Shown piece after piece: positions 58,052 to 64,000 of a stretch of 64,000 nt of DNA. The stretch covers positions 186,001 to 250,000 of the forward strand of contig JYIP02000005.1 in assembly GCA_001051155.2 (NCBI GenBank), in the 5' to 3' direction. Origin of the DNA: Chrysoporthe austroafricana. Lineage: Eukaryota > Ascomycota > Sordariomycetes > Diaporthales > Cryphonectriaceae. The notes below the pieces were generated by a model. That model was given only the letters and a program-made list of their open reading frames with translations. It was not told the DNA's origin and searched no databases. How positions within the stretch are numbered: the first letter of the stretch is position 1; every line of letters starts with the position of its first letter. Made by a program: the position numbers and the translations under genes.

Positions 58052-58331
58052 TTAGCACCAGCCAGAACCGGTCGGCTGTATAATTGCTTCGAGTTAGCAT
58101 ATTTAAAAGTGCCCATGAGGAGAAGATAACGTACGCAAGCCTCGATAGCACAGGCGGCGGCCGTCTGGCTGCAGTACTCGCAGTCACTGCACTATATGAT
58201 CCTTGTTAGTTAAAGTCCCGGCACATATTAGGGTCAGACAATAAAGTAGAAGAGTCCAACTGGCTTACAGCAACGGCTTCGACAGATACAGCGGCAGCCA
58301 GGACAGCACAGACGAAAGTGAAAGCATTCAT
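58052..58331 (-). CDS. small secreted six-cysteine peptide, three exons
   Basis: Exons 58331-58269, 58191-58135 and 58075-58052 join in frame into 47 residues and a TAA. Exon 1 is a clean signal peptide (MNAFTFVCAVLAAAVSVEAVA). The predicted mature part is only 26 residues and has six cysteines spaced C-x2-C-x2-C-x6-C-x4-C-x6-C, ending in WC. Both introns use canonical ends (gtaagc/tag and gtacgt/cag), and the splice joins fall exactly at the end of the leader and within the cysteine pattern, which argues for a real gene. Such peptides are typical of secreted fungal effector-like or antimicrobial-like proteins, but I do not recognise this one. It escapes ORF-length filters because each exon is short. 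Confidence 0.65.
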
Positions 58332-59806
58332 TTTGGTAAATGGTCGGTCAGGTTGTTTGAACAATGGACAACAGCAAGGGACGGGATTGTGCGCAATTTT
58401 GTGATGGTTGAAAACCAAGAATGTTGGTGGTGGTGGTAGAGAGGATGGTTTATATAACAATCTTTTTACCTTAGGCATACGAAAAAGACCCGTTTATATC
58501 TATTTTGAATGAACAAGGTTTCATTGCAAACCGGCAGTTGACCGCATTTCATGGTGAATCATGCACGTACGACTTGTGGATCTCCGGTTCTGCAGCTGGA
58601 GTATGTTTATAGTACCAGATTCGTGGAAATAAGTCATTGCGGCGAGAATACTACGAACCCGCCCAGGTGCAAGCAGAATGCTGGATTCTCTGAGTAAGTC
58701 TAACGACCCACTTTCCGTGTACTCCCACTTTCCGTTCACCTTTATGTCATGATCACACGATTAGATTCATGTTGGTTAGAAGTACAACTCAGTAGGATTA
58801 CCTCGCGTGCGTCTTGTATAGAAATTCGTAAATAATACCGTGTAGTGATCAAGAGGCTACTGTCTACTCTGTTGTAATGAGTATTTAGATTGACGGCTGA
58901 AGAGCCATTATGGCTGATGACAATCAAGTTCGTCAGTGCTTTCTGTCATTAGCCATTCACCGTAAAAGATAAGAAGTTGTCACGGGAATCCAGATTCTGC
59001 AGGCGCAAGCGCAGCGTGATAAATGTGGATGTGACGAATGGGAGTTTATTACTGTAACTGTACCTGGGATCCGTATATGTGCTGTAGGTGCCCTGACAGC
59101 AAAAACTTATGCTGCGTTGAAGGCTTACAACTCGGGTCAGTTTTAAGACATTAAATGAGGAAAATAAAGCCTATCAAAAAGTAAGAAGCTCTTAGGGCCT
59201 TCTATTTCATCTCCAGCCACACACCAATCGAAATCACTTTTTCTCCCCACTCCGGTATGAATCCGAAACTTCTCAATACATCTATGTAGGTAGCAATCCC
59301 TAAAATAGAAATTAGCCGTAAGGTGTACGATATTGGCGCTCCGTGTAAAAGAAATAATATCGCCTTTGTTGAGGTATCTCGGGCTGGCGCTGATGGAACT
59401 CTTGTCCGTAATAAAAAGGAATTTCAAGGTATTTTCGAGAGTACGTGTGATCTGACAGCTCAGTGAAAAAGTGTTGTGCTAAGTTTTGATGGATAAGCTT
59501 ATCCATGTATATATATGAATTTGGCGCCAGGGTTAGGTCATTAACTGGGCGAGAATCACCAGGCTACGGACAACTGTGCCTTTCAAGACAGATCCAAAAA
59601 CTCGACTGTCGAGAGAAGAAGAGGAGGAAAAAGAAAAAAAACTAAAGAGAGAGAGAGAGAAAGTGAATCATAAAGTGATTGAGATGTCATAGGGACAGGG
59701 GGGAAGCTTTGTCAAACAGGTATGGTTGCCCGAATTGAGCGAACAAGTCTTTCTTGATAGGCTATTCTGGTAGGTCATCCACATTTGCATAAATGCTTGT
59801 ATCTCT
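58332..59806. other. long intergenic region upstream of the small-peptide gene
   Basis: Holds the promoter of the small-peptide gene and the 3' flank of the multicopper oxidase-like gene. Frames such as 59143-59427 (minus) have no family resemblance. A GA microsatellite lies at about 59646-59661. Confidence 0.35.
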
Positions 59807-62396
59807 TCAACCGAACACCCCATCGTTCTTAGGCTCAAAGTTGACATGCGGGCGCTTGACGGCTGAGTCCGGGAAATTGGCTGGGTCACCAGGCAGAATA
59901 CCCTCCATAATAGGTGCCGACATGCCTAGCTAAAGGAAACCTCACGTTAGCCTCCATTTAGAACGATAATTTCTATGTAGGCTTACCGCGAAGTATCGGA
60001 GCTTGCCTGCATGAATCATGGTGGCAGCTTTGGTTGTTACTTTGAATCGCAGAACGGCCCAGCCAAGCGGAGGCAAGTCGTGAATGGTCACGAGCGCTGG
60101 GTCGCGCAGATTGAGCAGATCGACTACATCTTTCCCTTCTGCAAGGCCTTCTTCTACATTGTTATATGGAAATCGTGCATGAGCCCTTGCTCCAATAAGC
60201 CAGGCTGGATCTCCATGCTTGTAGAGAGGAATTGTATCGTTCAGGGTATTCTCGATGATCAGATCAATGACGGAACCCACTGGAATTCCGTCAATCACCG
60301 GCTTTCCTAGAGTTTTGCCAGAGCCCGACTTGTTGAAGTCATGAAAAAGCAACGGTGTCAAGGAGGAGCGGAATAGCTGCCAGGGCTTTTCGTTAAGGAA
60401 GTATTCTGGCACATGAGGCTCTGTCTGAGAAGGCCGGAAACCGGCTGTAAGACGGAAGGTATAATCTGCGGATGCATCGCGGGACGATTTGGCTTTGGGT
60501 GGTGGGAATGGGGGGTATGGAGGGAGAAACTGGCCGTCAAGTGTCTTGCAGCCTTCTCTTGTAGACCCGTCTGGAAGCACGCAGACATCGTCTGGTGATG
60601 AGGGCTGCGGTAGCTGCATTGGTTCTCCATATATAGGTCGCCGGCTCGCCTAGTGTGATTAGTTTTTCTTAGTGTTTCTGACCTCGCCAATTGTTCATTT
60701 GTCACCACGCACCGGGTATCTGAGAATCGAATAAGCCTGCAGGTTCTGCAGCTGACTTGTGGACGAAATGCGCATGGCATAGTCGTCGGGCTGAGCATCC
60801 AGCTTCACGAGAACAGTGATTCGGCCGGCACTGGGAACGTAAACAACCTGCAATCCAAAACGTCAGTAACGCACGCTCAGAATGACAGAAGAGTCAGCTC
60901 ACATCTGATTCTCGAGGAACAACAAAGCCGCCGTTGTTTGCGACAACAATCATCTTATGGTTGTCGATGGATATCATGATCGAATGTTCGAAGCCGATGT
61001 TTATTAGGTTCATCATGATGTAGGGTCTGCCTTCCGTCTCGATAACCTGAAGTAATTTTTAGCATGCCATCCTACGTACAGTACGAAGTCGCATTGATTG
61101 ACTACCTCATAGTCAGTCTTGCTAGGTATGCAGGATTCTTGCGGCAGGCCGGGTGGCTGGATGCAGCCTATTTCGTCAAGGCCTTGGCCGTTGAGCTTTT
61201 CGAAGCCAGGCTGACGACAGTGAACACGACCCTTTCCTATTCCAGGACACCTTGCATTAGTGATCTTGCGACATAACTGAATGCGTGTGCAAAGGCTGAG
61301 CTCACCATTAACAAGAATTGAATCGTAGCAATAAAACTCGGAGCCTTCAGCCCGCATACGTAGCATCTTCCAACCAGTGTCACGGTGTTGATGGTTCTTG
61401 ATAGCAAGATGCCGCACTTCCTTCTCGGCCTCCATAATTGTGCGCAGCTCGATTTCGTCATTGGCGATGAGTCGATACGGTCGCGGCCGTGATGGGCTAG
61501 GAGCTACGTATACCATGCCGTAAAGTCCCTGATTGCTTGACAGTCAGCCAGCGGACCCAGCAGAATATGACGGGCATGGGCGGCGTGCAACAGCATACTT
61601 ACGTCAGCCGAGGCCGCTGTCGTATGATCAATGTACCAGTTTAGGCCCCAAGAGCCCGCTGTGTCGATGGTACTCGTGTAATTGCCGCGGGGCAAGATGG
61701 GGAACTGAGATAGGTCGCATTAGTGCCTGCTATAAGACGACATTTAGACGAAGTGAGTGCTAGCAAACTTGTGAAATTCCAGCGGTACCATCATTCCAGC
61801 TACCGGTTCTGTAAGAGCAGTTGTCAGCAGCAGTACAACGCTGAGGAGATCTTCTTCTAAGGTGTGTCTAACCCTTTGTGCCCGATGCCCGACCTGTGAT
61901 CATCGTCAGCGTGAGAGATAAAGAGGATATCTTAATGACCAACTCACCAATGGATCGATGACTGTGCATAGATATCGCTCTTTACGGCCAATTCAACAAG
62001 GTCGCCCTCCTCGGCGTATAGCGTGGGGCAGGGCGATTGGCCATTGCAGACGAACATAACTCTCCACCGACCGCCATCTAATTGAGGTGTCAAACCTAGA
62101 CCTTGTGGAAGGGAAAGAAAGGACACGACGATTTCATACTTACCTGGGTTCATCCATCTGACGGCTGATTGGATGCTGTATTTCCGAGTGAGTCTGCCTT
62201 TTGAGCCACTAGAATAGTGGCTCCAAACACCGAGTAGAGAGTCATAGGGGCTTTCACTACGCCAGAACTCGACCAAAGCGACAAGACACAGAGATGCTAA
62301 GCCGATGACCCAAATCAAGCGCGGTCTGTTCTCTCGGACTCTTTTTGAAGCCGGACCGATCTGTATCGACTCTTTCAATCCCGCTTTTGACTCCAT
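59807..62396 (-). CDS. multicopper-oxidase-like protein that has lost its copper ligands
   Basis: About eleven short exons, the first at 62396-62144 and the last ending at 59807, spell a protein of roughly 600 residues in the ascomycete laccase-like family. A membrane anchor (LIWVIGLASLCLVALVEFW) precedes the first cupredoxin domain. The family framework is intact (CNGQSPCPTLYAEEGDLVEL, RPRPYRLIANDE, DSILVNGKGRVHC, GWAVLRFKVTTKAATM), but the metal sites are not. HWHG reads HWSG, the Y-H-x-H site reads YIDH, the PxHKHG site reads PLYKHG, and the H-C-H site reads IHAG without its Cys. It should therefore not bind the full copper set or oxidise phenols. It may be a membrane pseudoenzyme. Exon joins in the middle of the gene are less certain than the motifs. 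Confidence 0.75.
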
Positions 62397-62922
62397 ACTC
62401 GTTTTGATTGCAGATCTCGATAGCAACGAGCCGTTTGGGAGCAACAGGGAAAGGGTCGAGCTTGGGTACCCAACTCATATGTAGAGAGACCATATGGCTG
62501 ATGACAGCGCAGGACCCAACCCTGGTTTCTGCCCCTAGCATTCAGCTTGAGTATTCTCTGTCGGAGAATCTCGAAATCAGGTTTTATCGACTTATTGACT
62601 GGTTGATCGTCAGAAGAGCTAGCCTGAATTGCTTCTATCCGCAAGCTATGTAACCTTGAAGCTTTTCGGTCATAACGGGCTTCCGGTCCCGGTGGTAGGG
62701 GTCCTGAAGAGTGAATGAGGCGAATTGCACCAGGATGAAGACTAAAATCCTGATTGGCACGAGTTAGCCAATCTTTCAAGAATGCGAGAAGAGGGGGGCT
62801 GCTAGCCCTGACTGATAAGCTCAAAGAAGAGTGATAATAATCCCATGTTCGTTGCCGAATGTTGCGGGTCGAAGGACGAGTTCTCTCTATTGTCTATCTT
62901 TCTAAGTACGTGACCGATCATC
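62397..62922. promoter_or_regulatory. divergent promoter region of the two multicopper oxidase genes
   Basis: The inactive-looking and the intact oxidase genes run outward from this 526-base gap, so they may be co-regulated. Long frames here are unsupported shadows. No operator was defined. Confidence 0.5.
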
Positions 62923-64000
62923 ATGGCAGCTCTTGCACAATATGCAGCCTTACTTGTTCTCCTCGGCTCTGGCCTGGCAACCCAGACGAGGAAGTACAAT
63001 TTTACAATCACTAATAAGTGGGGCGCTGGAGATGGACATGGCAGACCCATCTTTGCAATCAATGGGGAAAGTCCGGGCCCCTTGATCGAGGCTGAAGAGG
63101 GCGACGAGATCGAGGTGTTTCTCGATAATCAGTTGGCTTTCGAGACGACCATGCATTGGTGCGTTATTCATTCAAAGAATTCTTCATCGTTGTCCTATTT
63201 TCTGACTGATACCAAGGCATGGAATCTATCAGATCGACAGGCCCTGGAACGATGGAGTACCCGGCGTGACGCAGTACTCTATCCAGCCCCGCGACACCTA
63301 CACCTACCGCTTCACAGTCCAACAGCAATACGGAAGCTACTTCTATCACGGGCATTTCGGACCTGCATTCGCAGATGGCATGCGGGGTCCGATCTGGATT
63401 GCTCCTGCAGCATGGAGGCCACGACCATACGAGCTCATTTCTCCTTCGCCGGGAGACGTCGAGGACATAAAGCGTGCTGAGAAAGAACCATATCATGTCG
63501 TCATCAGCGACTGGAACGCCGAGCCCATGGACATCCTACTGATCATGTACCGTGACACGGGAGTCATTCCTTGGTGTAGCAACTCGATTGTCCTCAACGG
63601 CAAGGGCAGAACATTTTGTCATTCAAACGAGTTGCTTGAGTCAGTTGGTGGACCTGGCAGAGACTCCCTTGGTTGTGTCTCTCAGCCTGGTCAAGCGCAG
63701 TTCACCAACGAGCAAACCTGCCAGGAGACCTTCACTGACCTTGAGGTGTTCGAAGGAAAGAGTGGCCAGCAGTGGATGTGGATCAACTTCATTCACTCTG
63801 GTGCACATCATGAACTGCAAATTAGCGTAGATGAGCATGAATTTTACGTGGTTGCTGCTGATGGAGAGTTCGTACATCCGCAAAAGGTCCACGCCGCCAA
63901 TTGTAATCTCGGCGAGCGCATCAGGTAAGCCATTCCAAATCGAAACACCATATCCAATACGTAATGGTTCTAACATAGTGATAGCATCTTGATTCACCTA
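62923..64000 (+). CDS. multicopper oxidase (laccase-like), cut by the right edge
   Basis: Exons 62923-63158, 63218-63924 and 63979 onward are visible; the gene runs off the window, so only about the first 320 residues are seen. A signal peptide (YAALLVLLGSGLATQ) is followed by the first cupredoxin domain. Splicing restores the copper motif TMHWHGIYQ, and YFYHGHFG supplies the second His pair, so both N-terminal trinuclear-site motifs are intact, unlike in the divergent neighbour. SDW and NSIVLNGKGRTFCHS follow in the second domain. Such secreted oxidases couple oxygen reduction to phenol oxidation and some act in pigment or metabolite pathways. The C-terminal copper sites, including the type 1 Cys, lie outside the window and cannot be judged. 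Confidence 0.85.

Noticed and set aside
62375..62824. A 149-codon minus-strand frame upstream of the copper-site-less oxidase
   Set aside because: It overlaps the first exon in another frame, has no recognisable domain and lies in the promoter between the two oxidase genes.

Overview
The window is filamentous ascomycete (Pezizomycotina) DNA. Genes are monocistronic on both strands and most carry short GT-AG introns of about 40 to 130 bases. The families are typical of mould genomes: non-reducing polyketide synthase, DMATS prenyltransferase, 2EXR protein, NACHT receptor relic. No bacterial operons, tRNA, rRNA or CRISPR were recognised. I cannot name the species.

Region by region. 0.5-1.9 kb holds a broken NACHT-type receptor gene. 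2.7-6.8 kb holds a secreted aspzincin metalloprotease and an unknown protein built from two copies of one domain. 8.2-43.8 kb is the core: a secondary-metabolite cluster with a secreted GMC oxidoreductase, a small Pyr4-type membrane terpene cyclase, two transcription factors (one Fungal_trans_2 type, one three-repeat Myb), an SDR, three cytochromes P450, an MFS exporter, a 2465-residue non-reducing PKS (SAT-KS-AT-PT-ACP-CMeT-hydrolase), a metallo-beta-lactamase-fold hydrolase, a DMATS-type prenyltransferase and an O-methyltransferase. 44-54.6 kb is a decayed, repeat-influenced stretch with a 2EXR gene, a trypsin-like protease gene carrying an early stop, an LTR-like element, and relics of a gag-like sequence, a DUF7924-like gene, a phosphotransferase and an FAD monooxygenase. 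55-64 kb holds a PLD-fold protein followed by a long poly(A) tract, a 47-residue six-cysteine secreted peptide, and two divergent multicopper oxidases, one of which has lost its copper ligands and one cut by the right edge.

How the cluster may work (inference). The PKS would make a C-methylated orsellinate-like acid and release it through its C-terminal hydrolase. The prenyltransferase would add an isoprenoid chain, the Pyr4-type cyclase would fold it, and the P450s, SDR, GMC enzyme and O-methyltransferase would tailor the product, which the MFS protein could export. This reads as a meroterpenoid pathway, but the UbiA-type prenyltransferase and FAD epoxidase that normally accompany Pyr4-type cyclases are not seen, while a soluble DMATS enzyme is present. 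That combination is the most interesting feature of the window. All gene models are my own splices; each multi-exon total given with exon coordinates was checked to be divisible by three.
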